In this document: piece after piece, positions 17,930-27,577 of the stretch
Position numbering within the stretch: the stretch's first letter is position 1
Layout: the number at the start of each line of letters is the position of its first letter
Assembly (NCBI RefSeq): GCF_019236475.1
Contig: NZ_JAFAIX010000004.1
Location: 62,001 to 126,000 of the forward strand
DNA from: Chitinophaga sp.
GTDB taxonomy: Bacteria; Bacteroidota; Bacteroidia; Chitinophagales; Chitinophagaceae
DNA length: 64,000 nt
Direction: 5' to 3'
Notes under the pieces: model-generated
Seen by the model: the letters and a program-made list of their open reading frames with translations, nothing else
Database searches by the model: none
Told to the model about the DNA's origin: nothing
Translations under genes and position numbers: made by a program

Positions 17930-18694
17930 ATGATGTCCCCCAAGATTACTTATGAATACGAGCGTATTACCGATATTAAACGCTTGAACTTTATCACAGA
18001 CAGCCTAAAAGACACGATCCCTGCCAACGCCACCATTCTCGATGTAGGTTGCGGAAACGGCGTTATTTCCCGCCATCTTGGTCAGTTTGGATATACGGTA
18101 CTCGGCATTGATGTCAGTGAAAAAACCATTGCTGTAGCGCGTAGCAAAAACACCCTTCCCAATGTTCAGTTTGAAGTGATCAGTGCAGAAGCCTTGATCG
18201 CCCAAGGGCAGCAGTATGATGCTGTTATATGCAGTGAAGTGTTGGAGCACCTACACCAGCCGGGTGTATTGCTGCACACCATTTATCAATCGCTGCGCGA
18301 TAACGGTACGCTCATCGTTACCGTCCCTAACGGCATGGGCCCAAGGGAGGTATTCGTTACCAAGCCTATGCTGTCAGTGCGCAAAAGTCCTGGATTGCAG
18401 GCGTTTGTGAACAAGGTGAAAGGCCTACTGGGCTACAGCGGTACCACCGTACAATCGCAGGCAGATAACTTGGATCACGTGCAGTTTTTCACCAAGAAGG
18501 ACCTGCAACAGTTGGCCGCGGAGAACAAATTTGAAATTATCCGGTTTGCGAAAACGAATTTTGTGGAAGACGTGTTTCCCTTTTCCCTGTTGACCAAACG
18601 CGTGAAACCTTTGCAAGCATTTGATTGCCAGGTCGCCGAAATACTGCCGCTAGCATGTACCGGCGGTTTCAATACCGTCTGGAAGAAGAAATAA
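17930..18694 (+). CDS. Class I SAM-dependent methyltransferase
   Basis: A 254-residue Rossmann-fold methyltransferase. Motif I is ILDVGCGNG (about residues 38-46), followed by the acidic end of strand 2 (GIDVSE), the motif around YDAVICSEVLEHL and the DNGTLIVTVPNG strand. The overall pattern fits the UbiG/Methyltransf_11 group, which methylates small molecules such as quinone precursors or sugars; the substrate cannot be told from sequence. It is flanked by the palindrome at 17820 and the terminator at 18712, hence a single-gene unit. Two adjacent ATG codons at 17930 and 17933 could both start it. Confidence 0.88.
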   Translation: MMSPKITYEYERITDIKRLNFITDSLKDTIPANATILDVGCGNGVISRHLGQFGYTVLGIDVSEKTIAVARSKNTLPNVQFEVISAEALIAQGQQYDAVICSEVLEHLHQPGVLLHTIYQSLRDNGTLIVTVPNGMGPREVFVTKPMLSVRKSPGLQAFVNKVKGLLGYSGTTVQSQADNLDHVQFFTKKDLQQLAAENKFEIIRFAKTNFVEDVFPFSLLTKRVKPLQAFDCQVAEILPLACTGGFNTVWKKK

Positions 18695-18711
18695 AACTGA
18701 TTTTTCATAGT

Positions 18712-18738
18712 AATGGCGCGGGAATCGCGCCATTTTTT
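18712..18738 (+). terminator. Intrinsic terminator after the methyltransferase
   Basis: AATGGCGCG pairs with CGCGCCATT around a short loop and is followed by TTTT, 18 bases downstream of the stop codon. Confidence 0.85.
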
Positions 18739-18777
18739 ATGGCGTAAAGCAGTATATTTTAACCTGCTTTGAGTATA

Positions 18778-18804
18778 TTGTTCAGTATAATTTTATGTGA
18801 ACAA
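18778..18804. promoter_or_regulatory. Inverted repeat next to the GH116-like start
   Basis: TTGTTCA and TGAACAA form a perfect inverted repeat with a 13-base spacer that ends at the A of the start codon. A second one (AAAGCAG ... CTGCTTT) lies at 18746-18770. Either could be an operator or an RNA hairpin that hides the start. Confidence 0.35.
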
Positions 18805-21524
18805 TGGATCATCAACATGCAAGGAGAGTATTCCTGAAGCAGGTGGGTTTGCTGACTGCAGCCCTGACATTGACAAAACTGCCTGCAATAGGCCAAACGC
18901 TGCTGCAGCCGCCCTCTCCCAAACATAATATACCACTCGATAAGCAGTTGAATCCCATATGGATAAAATCCCTCTATACAAGGGAGCAACCTACTCACTA
19001 CAAAAAATCCAATAAGGAACTTAAATACCTGGGCATGCCCGTGAGCGGACTCCATACTGGCACCGTTTATGCCGGCGGAGATGGCCGCCTATGGCTCTGG
19101 CAGATCTATAATCAAAGTATGGAAGGCCAGCATGAAGGTATTACGGCACATACTACCATCTGGAATGATGGCAGTAGTGAAAGAAAAATTCGTCCCCGCG
19201 ATGGCGCCGCCTATGTGAACCCGCCATTGGCCAATAGCTTCCGGGTATTGGAACAGGGCTTTGCGCTGGAACTGCGCATCGGCGATCAAATCCTCCTGAA
19301 AGAACTAAATGAAGATTGCTGGGATGAAGTCATCTTTAAACCTACCTATCCCATCGCCACTATCGAATTTCGTTCAATAGATTTGCAGCTATGGGTGGAG
19401 ATGCAAGTCTATTCTCCTTTCATTCCACTGGACCCCGACAACTCCGCGCTACCTGCTACCATCCTGCGTATTACAGTAGTCAACGATACTACAGCGCCAG
19501 TAGAGGCCCGTATCACCGGATGGATGGAGAATGGCGCAAACAAACTATCTGCTGCCAGTGGTAAAGGTTTCCGCAGGAATACGCTTGTATCTTCAGCAGA
19601 TAGCACTAGTATTTTCATGGATTTTGACGCCACAGATGACGCCCTGAAAACCAGTCAGGATGCGGGATCTGTTTGTCTAACCCTCCATGGCAAAGCTACA
19701 GGGGCTAATACCGCCTTTAATCCTTGGCCGGTAACGACAGAGGGCTGTAATATCTTCATTAAAGCAGTAGCCCATATGCCAGCTCCCGAGAAACTAGTGG
19801 GTAGTATACAGGCTGGCAGTACGATTGCCCCTGGCGGTAAATGGCAGGCGGATTACAGCATTAGTTGGCATTTCAATCACCCCCATCCCCAATTAGTGAA
19901 GCTGGTACACGATGCGGCGGAAGGGTATTGGTATGGCCGCAAGTTCGCTACTGCATTGCAGGTGAGCCAGTACATACAGGATAACTTTACCTACCTAACG
20001 GGTACGACTGAATTATGGACAAAAACCTGGTATGAGGGCACCTTGCCTTATTGGTTCCTGGAGCGAACGTTCAACAATATAGGCACCCTAGCTACGGCCA
20101 ACACCTATCGTTTTGCTAGTGGCAGGTTTTGGTCATGGGAAGGTATTGGCGCCTGTGGAGGCACCTGTACGCATGTATGGCAATATGCGCATAGTATGGC
20201 ACGTGTCTTCCCAACACTGGAACGAGACATGCGCCAACGGGTAGACCTAGGTACCGGCTTTATCCCGGACACCGGCGCGATCCTCTTCCGTGGCGAAATG
20301 GAAACGAGGCCGGCTATAGATGGACAGGCTGGTACGATCCTCCGTTTTTACAGGGAACATCTAATGAGTCCGGATAATACGTTTCTACAACACAACTGGG
20401 CAAGCATGAAAAAGACAGTGCAGTTTATGCTGGCACAGGATAAGAATAAAGACGGCATGACGGATACCCCAATGGAAAATACCCTGGATGCTGTATGGGA
20501 AGGGGAGATCGCTTGGATAGTAGGACTCTGTATCGCTGCAGCAGCAGCGGCTGAGCAAATGGCCATAGAAATGAAGGATACCGGTTTCGCCAAGGTTTGC
20601 CATGATTATGTGGCCAATGGTCGGCGTAATATGGAGCAATACCTCTTTAATGGGGAATACTTTATCCATCGCCCGGATGCTGTGCAAGGCCGCAAGCAGC
20701 TTGGATCTTACAATACCTGTCATATAGACCAGGTATACGGACAAAGCTGGGCCTTCCAGGTAGGACTGCCACGCATCCTGGATAAGGACAAAACGTTGTC
20801 GGCTTTACAGGCACTCTGGAAATATAATTTTACTACGGATGTTGGTCCCTATATCAAAACGCATATTGGTGGCCGGCCTTACGCCCTCGCTGGAGAAGCG
20901 GGCATGATCATGAATACCAACCCACACAATGAACCACGCCCTTATGGAGAGAGTATGACCTGGCAACTAGAATACTTCCATGAATGTATGAGTGGCTTTG
21001 AACACCAGGTGGCGGCCCATCTGATGGCGGAAGGCATGACAGATGAAAGTTTGGTCCTTACCCGTGCTATACACGATCGGCATCACCCCGCTAAACGAAA
21101 TCCTTTCAATGAAATAGAATGCAGCGACCATTACGCCCGTGCTATGGCCAGCTATGGCACTTTCATCAGTGCTTGTGGCTTTACTTGTCATGGCCCTCAA
21201 GGCCGTATAGGTTTTGCGCCACGCATACAACAGGAAAATTTCAAGGCCGCATTTACTGCTCCTGAAGGCTGGGGTACTTACGCACAATCGCTTACTGCCA
21301 ATGGGCAGCAACATCGGCTGCAACTGGCTTTTGGAAAACTACGCTTGAAAACATTGGATTTGATCATGATAAAATCAACAACGCCCAAGCGTGTAACCGT
21401 TACCGTGAATGGAGTGAATAAGACGGTGAAATTCAAAATGAATGAAAATCAAGTGGAGATTGATTTCCAACAGGCGTTTACGTTAGAGACTAACCATGAG
21501 TTACAGGTAGAGATAATTTGTTGA
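18804..21524 (+). CDS. Tat-exported GH116-like glycosidase (GBA2 type)
   Basis: A 906-residue enzyme that begins with a twin-arginine signal (ARRVFLKQVGL, Arg7-Arg8, hydrophobic stretch ending about residue 31), so it is exported folded. Residues about 70-340 match the GBA2 N-terminal beta-sandwich (LGMPVSGLHTGTVYAGGDGRLWLW); about 380-800 is the alpha/alpha-barrel of the DUF608/GH116 group, with conserved stretches ACGGTCTHVWQYAHSMARVFP, NKDGMTDTPMENTLDAVWEG and HIDQVYGQSWAFQVGL, the last holding the candidate acid/base Asp. Likely beta-glucosidase-like activity on glycans or glycolipids in the periplasm. Catalytic residue assignment is by analogy; the subfamily may differ from characterised GH116 members. 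Confidence 0.8.
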   Translation: MDHQHARRVFLKQVGLLTAALTLTKLPAIGQTLLQPPSPKHNIPLDKQLNPIWIKSLYTREQPTHYKKSNKELKYLGMPVSGLHTGTVYAGGDGRLWLWQIYNQSMEGQHEGITAHTTIWNDGSSERKIRPRDGAAYVNPPLANSFRVLEQGFALELRIGDQILLKELNEDCWDEVIFKPTYPIATIEFRSIDLQLWVEMQVYSPFIPLDPDNSALPATILRITVVNDTTAPVEARITGWMENGANKLSAASGKGFRRNTLVSSADSTSIFMDFDATDDALKTSQDAGSVCLTLHGKATGANTAFNPWPVTTEGCNIFIKAVAHMPAPEKLVGSIQAGSTIAPGGKWQADYSISWHFNHPHPQLVKLVHDAAEGYWYGRKFATALQVSQYIQDNFTYLTGTTELWTKTWYEGTLPYWFLERTFNNIGTLATANTYRFASGRFWSWEGIGACGGTCTHVWQYAHSMARVFPTLERDMRQRVDLGTGFIPDTGAILFRGEMETRPAIDGQAGTILRFYREHLMSPDNTFLQHNWASMKKTVQFMLAQDKNKDGMTDTPMENTLDAVWEGEIAWIVGLCIAAAAAAEQMAIEMKDTGFAKVCHDYVANGRRNMEQYLFNGEYFIHRPDAVQGRKQLGSYNTCHIDQVYGQSWAFQVGLPRILDKDKTLSALQALWKYNFTTDVGPYIKTHIGGRPYALAGEAGMIMNTNPHNEPRPYGESMTWQLEYFHECMSGFEHQVAAHLMAEGMTDESLVLTRAIHDRHHPAKRNPFNEIECSDHYARAMASYGTFISACGFTCHGPQGRIGFAPRIQQENFKAAFTAPEGWGTYAQSLTANGQQHRLQLAFGKLRLKTLDLIMIKSTTPKRVTVTVNGVNKTVKFKMNENQVEIDFQQAFTLETNHELQVEIIC

Positions 21525-21546
21525 TGTATTTAAGTAGCTATATTTG
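21518..21546 (+). promoter_or_regulatory. Promoter of the small membrane protein
   Basis: TTG at 21518-21520 and TATATTTG at 21539-21546 with an 18-base spacer, matching the Bacteroidota consensus TTG-N19-TAnnTTTG, 17 bases before ATG 21564. Confidence 0.6.
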
Positions 21547-21563
21547 ACGTGAAATATTATGCT

Positions 21564-21989
21564 ATGAAAAGATCTTTTAAACCCTATATGCTGTTTTTTG
21601 TACTGGCGATAATCACTATTGTTACAGGATTCGTGTATCCTCCTAAGATAACTGAGGTGCATTTGTATGATACTTATTATATCTTCTCTATATCTACACC
21701 AATTTATGGTTTTGCAGTATTACTGCTGATCGGTGGGGGAGTGTATTGGCTGATCGATAAATGGGTGTATTCACAGAAGTTAAGCTGGTGGCATGTCATA
21801 GGTACAATGGTGCTATTGGCGATTCTATTGTTATTGGAGATAAATGCGACTTATTATATTCGGGACATGCGGTATAATGATAGGTTTTCATTTATGCTGT
21901 TGAATCCTGTATGGTTTTATTTGGTGATTATACTATGGCAGTTGATTTTCCCTTATAATCTAATACGGGGCTTGTTGAGAAGACCATAG
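21564..21989 (+). CDS. Small four-helix membrane protein, oxidase-subunit-I-like fragment
   Basis: A 141-residue membrane protein with four hydrophobic segments (about residues 8-25, 46-66, 80-100 and 115-133). The motif EVHLYDTYYIFS after the first helix recalls the conserved LHDTYYVVAHFH stretch of haem-copper oxidase subunit I, but no haem-ligand His is present, so it is not an oxidase by itself. A GTG frame at 21549 exists; ATG 21564 is preferred because the promoter at 21518 ends just upstream. Single gene with its own promoter and a terminator at 22042. Function unknown. Confidence 0.65.
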   Translation: MKRSFKPYMLFFVLAIITIVTGFVYPPKITEVHLYDTYYIFSISTPIYGFAVLLLIGGGVYWLIDKWVYSQKLSWWHVIGTMVLLAILLLLEINATYYIRDMRYNDRFSFMLLNPVWFYLVIILWQLIFPYNLIRGLLRRP

Positions 21990-22006
21990 CAAACCTTCCT
22001 GCCTTT

Positions 22007-22031
22007 CGTCCCTGCCCGCAGGGCAGGGACG
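22007..22031. repeat. GC-rich palindrome between convergent genes
   Basis: CGTCCCTGCCC and GGGCAGGGACG are exact reverse complements around GCA. It lies 17 bases after the membrane-protein gene and upstream of the larger terminator at 22042. Confidence 0.7.
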
Positions 22032-22041
22032 ACGAAAAAGA

Positions 22042-22089
22042 TCAAAAAAGGGAAATTGATGTCGCAGATGTCAATTTCCCTTTTTTGAT
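22042..22089. terminator. Bidirectional terminator
   Basis: A long stem: CAAAAAAGGGAAATTGA pairs with TCAATTTCCCTTTTTTG around an 11-base loop. It ends both the plus-strand membrane-protein gene and the minus-strand receptor operon. Confidence 0.88.
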
Positions 22090-22106
22090 ACGACTTTTTT
22101 TCGCTT

Positions 22107-24941
22107 TTATTTACCCATCGCATGTTTACCAAACATTCGCGGATAGTACGCAATCGTACACATAAAGAATTGTTGCATCACATTGGAGGTACAGGTAGTA
22201 ATGAAGTTCTGTTGTGTAGTATTGGTGATACCTTTGTTCTGACGCAGGATATCATATGCCGCCAATCTCACTTCTGCATTTTTCCCTTTCAGGAAGCGAT
22301 AATTCGCACTCATAGACCAATTGGTGAATCGAACACCCTCCGTTCCAGAACTAGTGTTGGTATTGCGATCTACATCCGTGTAAAGCGTAAATGCCTTATT
22401 GATGTACCAAGTAGCTAGTAATCTAAGCGAATTGTTCAACACCTCACTGCTGGTATTGCGGTAATCCTGTTGAGAATAATTAGTGGTGATACCCTCTGAC
22501 AATTGTACGGATAGTTTATTCTGTAGCTCATAACCCAAGGTTAGATTTCCCTTATATGTTTGTGATTTTAATTCACTATTCACACTGTTTACAAAAGCGG
22601 GCGTACTGCTCAATGATATATCGATACTAGGTTCAATGGTATACAGCGTTTTGCCAAATTTAAATCCTCTACGTGTACCGGCATGGAATATAGCAGATCG
22701 GACGTTGTTTACATTGACAAGGTATCGGCGTGTTTTTCCATCATCTGTATAGATGGTACTATCGCCAATAGCATTATTGGTGCGACTAATTTTGGCATAT
22801 ACAAAATAATCGAGTGGATTGCCGGCATTCAGCTTGTCCATATTATAATTAAACATTAACTCCTGTGCGCGACTTTCCTTCAATCCTGCATTGCCATACT
22901 GTTGATACAGTACATTGCTGCTATCGATTAACGGCGCCAGTTCGTTGATAGTGGCATAGTTTATTCGCTGCGAAAAGCCCAATTTCATTTCAGTGGACCT
23001 GCGATCATACAAATAATTGTTATAGAAAATGGAAGCTTGCGGAATAAAATTGCTGTAACGTCTTGTTATATCCTGGAAGCTTTTCTCAGAATTATTGTGC
23101 ATAAAAAAGAACTCTTCTTTCAGTACAAAGTTGAAATTAAGCGACCGGTAATAGCGATTTACAAAATTCTTAATGATACTTTTATTGAACTCTAATGACG
23201 GGATTTCCTTTACCTGCAATAGGTCCGACTTATTCGTCAAATAACTGTTAGCAGTATACGTTTTTTGGGTAGTATCATAGTCCTGTACTGCTGTATTGCC
23301 CTTGTCCTTTGAAATGGAGAGGTTGTTAGATGCATTAATGGAAAACGGCAGTAGCTTACCATTTTTAATTCCTTTGGATAAATCTCCAAACCTGGAATCC
23401 AATGTATGACTCATACCATTTTTATGCGTATCATAACGACGATTATAATAGGTGTCCTGTTTGTCGTCTAGGAAGGAATGGAAATTTGTAATACTGTTAT
23501 TGACAATATCATTGGAGGTAGTCTGGAAGCGATAATCATGTGTAGTAGTGAACCTTCCTTTGATATTTCCTCTATATGATGGATTTTGCGTGAAATGAAT
23601 GTTTAACGCTGCCTGTTTGCCGTCATTCGTGCCGTAAGAGGTATTATTATTCTGACTTACATCTCCTGCGGAAGAGCTGCTGGTATTGGTTTGATTAGAA
23701 GATTGATTGCGAGAATTGGAGAAGTTAGCGGAAGGCGCAATAGTAAGTTCGAAATTTTCAGTACGTCGATCATACTTAGTATTCGCATCCATTCTTTTCG
23801 TCCAATTGATACTGCTGCTGGCACTATTGCTGGTCTGCTGTCCTTGTTCCAGTAGGGTAATTTGGTTTTTAGTGCTATTGGTATGCGTATTCAGATCATC
23901 ATATTTGAAATTCCCTTCCAATGCATTTTTATTATTGTAATCATTGGCGCCTTCGTTGAAATCCCGCCGGAAGATGAAGCCGCCGGATTTGGTTTGCTGA
24001 ATGCCAGCGGCACTGAAGTTAGGCCGGTAAGAAGACAGCCCGGAAAAAGTTTTGTAAGAACCATTATCAATTAACGAACTAATATTAGCAGCGGATTTAT
24101 TGACATTATTCGTGGCCCCTGCCACGGCGAACTGCGTACGTTTATTAAAGAGACTAAACATCACGTCCGACTCGTATCTCCCGTCAGTACCGCCTCCGGC
24201 GGCAATTTTTCCAAATTTCCCCATCTTCCACTCCTTCTTTAATTTGATATTGACATGGGTGACAGAATCCTTGATAGGCGATGTCGGATCTTTTTCACGT
24301 TGGTATACCTGGATTTTATCTACGGCCTGCTTAGGAATATTCTGCAATGCCATATTCACACTGCCTCCGAAGAATTCTTTCCCATCAATCAATACTTTAC
24401 TGACAGTCCGGCCATTCACCGTAATGGTGCCATCTCCCCAGATAGTGATGCCTGGGAGTCGCTTGAAAAGATCTTCTATGACCGCATTGGAGTCCAGCTT
24501 AAAGGCATCTGCATTGAATTCCAGCGTATCTCCGTTCAGCTCTACCGGCGGCCTCGTGATCACCACATCTTTCAAGGTATGTACGCCGCGTTCCATATTT
24601 ATCTTTTTCAAATCCCGATCTTTCGTCTCCAATGGAATTTTTGTGTAGATGATGGCCGACTTATAACCCATAAAACTCACTACTACTTTCAACGGAATAT
24701 CAACGGGCACCTTGGCTATACGAAAATCACCAAACCCGTCTGTCAATTGAAAAGAGAGCAGACTGGAATCTGTGGCCTTGTAAACGGCTATAGTGGCGGA
24801 GGGTAGCACATAATCATATGCCGAATCCAAAACATTGCCATGAAGGGTACCGAGCGGAATGGTATCTTTTTGCTGTGCATATGCCGCTGTTTGCAACAGG
24901 AGGATGCAGAGCAGGAAGGGAATAAACAAGATGTACTTCAT
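22107..24941 (-). CDS. TonB-receptor-like outer-membrane beta-barrel protein
   Basis: A 944-residue outer-membrane protein: signal peptide (cleaved after AAYA), carboxypeptidase-regulatory-like domain (about 30-115), plug-like region (about 118-225; LKDVVITRPPVELNGDTLEF, LFKRLPGITIWGDGTITVNGR, VLIDGKEFFGG) and a barrel of the outer-membrane beta-barrel family PF14905. These motifs mark the branch of TonB-dependent receptors that lack a classic TonB box and SusD partner. It starts 2 bases after the stop of the 6-bladed propeller gene, so both are one operon. Probable role is uptake or export of an unknown compound. Confidence 0.88.
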   Translation of the reverse strand: MKYILFIPFLLCILLLQTAAYAQQKDTIPLGTLHGNVLDSAYDYVLPSATIAVYKATDSSLLSFQLTDGFGDFRIAKVPVDIPLKVVVSFMGYKSAIIYTKIPLETKDRDLKKINMERGVHTLKDVVITRPPVELNGDTLEFNADAFKLDSNAVIEDLFKRLPGITIWGDGTITVNGRTVSKVLIDGKEFFGGSVNMALQNIPKQAVDKIQVYQREKDPTSPIKDSVTHVNIKLKKEWKMGKFGKIAAGGGTDGRYESDVMFSLFNKRTQFAVAGATNNVNKSAANISSLIDNGSYKTFSGLSSYRPNFSAAGIQQTKSGGFIFRRDFNEGANDYNNKNALEGNFKYDDLNTHTNSTKNQITLLEQGQQTSNSASSSINWTKRMDANTKYDRRTENFELTIAPSANFSNSRNQSSNQTNTSSSSAGDVSQNNNTSYGTNDGKQAALNIHFTQNPSYRGNIKGRFTTTHDYRFQTTSNDIVNNSITNFHSFLDDKQDTYYNRRYDTHKNGMSHTLDSRFGDLSKGIKNGKLLPFSINASNNLSISKDKGNTAVQDYDTTQKTYTANSYLTNKSDLLQVKEIPSLEFNKSIIKNFVNRYYRSLNFNFVLKEEFFFMHNNSEKSFQDITRRYSNFIPQASIFYNNYLYDRRSTEMKLGFSQRINYATINELAPLIDSSNVLYQQYGNAGLKESRAQELMFNYNMDKLNAGNPLDYFVYAKISRTNNAIGDSTIYTDDGKTRRYLVNVNNVRSAIFHAGTRRGFKFGKTLYTIEPSIDISLSSTPAFVNSVNSELKSQTYKGNLTLGYELQNKLSVQLSEGITTNYSQQDYRNTSSEVLNNSLRLLATWYINKAFTLYTDVDRNTNTSSGTEGVRFTNWSMSANYRFLKGKNAEVRLAAYDILRQNKGITNTTQQNFITTCTSNVMQQFFMCTIAYYPRMFGKHAMGK

Positions 24942-24943
24942 GG

Positions 24944-26173
24944 CTAGAATTTTTCTTTGAGCTTAAATAGGACGATTACAGGGTTGTCGGTAGGTTTGCC
25001 CTTTAGGAAATATTGCTGTAACGCTGGCGGATAAACGGGCCTACGTACCGTTTTACCCACTTCATGCGCATTGAACATCGCATTGGAAGGATGTGATACA
25101 TAGCAATAATCATCTACTACGCAATGAATGGCAGTTCTGCTCCAGCCACTAGAAGTCGCTACAGGTAAGAAATAGGTGGTACTATCGGAACTGACTTTCT
25201 CCAGGCAGAGTAGTGAATTCGATTGCAAATGATAGGCAAATGTATTGTTGGCATCCTCCCTCATGTTGGAGGAAAGCAGTCGAAATAGCAGGATGTTTTT
25301 AACATCTGTAATATAGCCTGCTGCATAGATCGCATCTTTGTGATTTTGGAGATATTCAATTCGTTTATTGTCTAATGTGGTATCGGTGCCAAATCCTTGC
25401 GGGAGGGTCAAACTCATCGGGTACACCATTTTGAAAACCGCTATGGCAGTATCACTGGAGATCCGGTAAATAATATCTGAATATACCTTATTGTAATAAA
25501 CATATTCCCCGCTATTGCTCCGTGTTTGTTGAATGATGCCATCGGAGAAAAAGAAATCCGTAGATATCAGCATTTTATTCCACTGGAATGGCAGGAATTT
25601 ATTCGTACGAACGGTGTCTTTATACACATCAAATTCATGAATGATACTATCCTTTTTTTCCCTGGAATAGAAATAATGTGCCAGTACAGCGCCATTTTTC
25701 AGGCGAACGTTATAAGGCGAAAGAAATTTATAGTCGAGTTTTTCCCGCTTTAATTCTTTACCATCAAAGTTGCAGGTGATGCGTAGGGCTTCGTTGAGCT
25801 GATAATAGATAATTGTATTTTGCTCATGGTCTACCATCATACCACCAATCTGTCCTTGAAAGACAAATTGAGCAATTTTAGGTCCGGCGATTTTTGCGTG
25901 AAATTTGCCTTTTTTGTCGAAAATCAAAATGGCATTCGTGGTTTGATCTGCAATGATGAAGTAATTTGGCGTGACTTCCAATTTATCAATTTTTCCAAAC
26001 AGGCTTTCCTTGGTCGTTTCCAGGGGAATGTACTGGACATTTTCAAAAATCTTGCTGCTGGTGCCACCATGGGCAGTATTGGGATCAATGCGTAATACAC
26101 GCTCCTGGGCATGTAGCGATAATGCTGTACAGCAGAATAGGACAATTCCCACTAGAGGAAAAAGGTGACGCAT
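24944..26173 (-). CDS. 6-bladed beta-propeller protein
   Basis: A 409-residue exported protein with a signal peptide (cleaved near LHA, residue 22) and the family's opening IFENVQYIPLETTKESLFGKIDKLEV, followed by FIIADQTTNAILIFDKKGKF, typical of the 6-bladed beta-propeller family (PF17170) of Bacteroidota. It ends 2 bases before the outer-membrane barrel gene and is presumably a periplasmic or surface partner of it. No catalytic motif is visible. The 186 bases upstream (26174-26359) separate it from the GNAT gene and include a short copy of a GGGAGACACG motif at 26348. Confidence 0.85.
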   Translation of the reverse strand: MRHLFPLVGIVLFCCTALSLHAQERVLRIDPNTAHGGTSSKIFENVQYIPLETTKESLFGKIDKLEVTPNYFIIADQTTNAILIFDKKGKFHAKIAGPKIAQFVFQGQIGGMMVDHEQNTIIYYQLNEALRITCNFDGKELKREKLDYKFLSPYNVRLKNGAVLAHYFYSREKKDSIIHEFDVYKDTVRTNKFLPFQWNKMLISTDFFFSDGIIQQTRSNSGEYVYYNKVYSDIIYRISSDTAIAVFKMVYPMSLTLPQGFGTDTTLDNKRIEYLQNHKDAIYAAGYITDVKNILLFRLLSSNMREDANNTFAYHLQSNSLLCLEKVSSDSTTYFLPVATSSGWSRTAIHCVVDDYCYVSHPSNAMFNAHEVGKTVRRPVYPPALQQYFLKGKPTDNPVIVLFKLKEKF

Positions 26174-26359
26174 AAAGAAGAATATAAGGACATTTATCTT
26201 GGGCAGACAGCGAGAGGTATTGGTTGATCACTGTGCATTTGCTCGTATTTTGGCTGATTTGTTTATCTCACTGCCTGTAGTGATCTTGACTCAAAATTAA
26301 TACCAGTCGTGCCTTTTTGAAGGTATTTTTTGGACTGGATAAGTAGGGGGAGACACGGG

Positions 26360-26884
26360 TCAAACGAGCCGCAATTGGTAATGCATTTCTTCGTGTGTGC
26401 CTTCGGGTGAGATATCCTTAAAACCGTGGCGTAGTAAGGATTGTATGGAGGGCTGATTCGCCGCAGCGACGGTTGCATTAATAAAGTGCGCGTTCATTTT
26501 GTCAAATACAAACTGTATCACCGCGCTCATGGCTTCATGCATGATTCCTTTACCTTGCCAGGAAGGGTGCAGCTCATAGCCGATTTCTACACTGCTATTT
26601 TCAACATTGAAATCATACAAACAGATGGTGCCTATCAAATGGAGGTCTTCCTTGGAAGTAATCCCCCAGTATAGCCCTTCCCCATTGGCCACTCCATTAT
26701 TGATAGTGGTAATAAACTGTTGTGCAGCTAATAGGTCTTTCGTGGGTTCCCTATCCAGGTAACGATTCACGGCTTTATTGGAGCGAAGATCCAGTATAGC
26801 CGCATCGTCCGTGGGTTCTAATTCACGGAGCACCAGCCGGGTGGTGGTTAAAAGGGGAAATGGATAAAAGTCTGTCTTTAACAT
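26360..26884 (-). CDS. GNAT-family N-acetyltransferase (RimJ/RimL-like)
   Basis: Encodes 174 residues from ATG 26884; a longer frame to 26953 would overlap the upstream phosphatase and has no support. The pattern is that of the RimJ/RimL group: TTRLVLRELEPTDDAAILDLRSN at the N-terminus, IGTICLYDF and SVEIGYELHPSWQGKGIMHEAM (acetyl-CoA loop Q/R-x-x-G-x-G/A as WQGKGI), then NAHFINATVAAANQPSIQSLLRHGF. It acetylates an amino group of a protein or small molecule. It follows the histidine-phosphatase gene by 10 bases, so the two are co-transcribed, with no evident functional link. Confidence 0.88.
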   Translation of the reverse strand: MLKTDFYPFPLLTTTRLVLRELEPTDDAAILDLRSNKAVNRYLDREPTKDLLAAQQFITTINNGVANGEGLYWGITSKEDLHLIGTICLYDFNVENSSVEIGYELHPSWQGKGIMHEAMSAVIQFVFDKMNAHFINATVAAANQPSIQSLLRHGFKDISPEGTHEEMHYQLRLV

Positions 26885-26894
26885 AAAGTGATGA

Positions 26895-27479
26895 TTATTC
26901 TTCCAAATGCGTAACGCTATTGTAAAGTTGGCAACTCCAGCTATTATCTGCATGCAGTAGCTCGGTAACAGCCGTATTTTTTAGCATTACTTGATGTGGT
27001 GCCTCTGGTACCAGGTGGCTAATCAATTTACGAATAAATCCACCATGACTAACAATCAAAATGTTTTTTCCGGCATGTTCCGCCAGTAGGTCATCCAGGA
27101 ATGAAACACCTCGGGCGATCACTTCTGTGGTGGCTTCCACACCCAGATCCATCAGTTTCCAATCGCTGCCCCATTGTGCAATGCGCTCTGCTTCTGTAGT
27201 CCCCTCTATGAGTCCGCCACCAGCTTCGCGCAGGCGGGCATCTTCCATTAGTGTATGCGGATGCGTTATAGCCGCAGCCATGATACTAGCCGTTTCTTTG
27301 GCGCGCTGTAAGTGACTGCTATATACCAGGTCCCAGGGGCCCTCTGTCATTCTCTGTCCCAGTTTGCGGGCTTGTTCTCTTCCTTCTTCATCCAAGGGAA
27401 TATCAGAATGCCCTTGTAATCTGCCTGCTTTGTTCCAGGCTGTAGTGCCATGTCGGATAATGGCTATTCGTGTAGTCAT
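26895..27479 (-). CDS. Histidine phosphatase family protein (phosphoglycerate-mutase-like)
   Basis: A 194-residue enzyme with the phospho-His motif RHGTTAWN (Arg9, His10), the second conserved segment VYSSHLQRAKETA, an acidic LREAGGGLIEG in place of the usual LREIxxGxWEG, and the C-terminal catalytic ILIVSHGGFIRKL. These are the marks of the cofactor-dependent phosphoglycerate mutase superfamily; such stand-alone proteins are usually phosphatases of small phosphorylated metabolites such as sugar phosphates or nucleosides. Cytoplasmic. First gene of a two-gene minus-strand unit with the GNAT gene; divergent from the aldolase gene 98 bases away. Confidence 0.88.
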   Translation of the reverse strand: MTTRIAIIRHGTTAWNKAGRLQGHSDIPLDEEGREQARKLGQRMTEGPWDLVYSSHLQRAKETASIMAAAITHPHTLMEDARLREAGGGLIEGTTEAERIAQWGSDWKLMDLGVEATTEVIARGVSFLDDLLAEHAGKNILIVSHGGFIRKLISHLVPEAPHQVMLKNTAVTELLHADNSWSCQLYNSVTHLEE

Positions 27480-27577
27480 ATCGGTTTAAAAAATATGTAT
27501 GCGCTGCAAAGATAAAAAATGATCGTGGTTGGTTCGGGTACAAATAGTTAAATTTAGAAAGCCAAAAAAGTTATGTT

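Noticed and set aside
24100..24806. Two overlapping 180-codon plus-strand frames opposite the outer-membrane barrel gene
   Set aside because: Antisense shadows of a strongly supported receptor gene; no motifs of their own.
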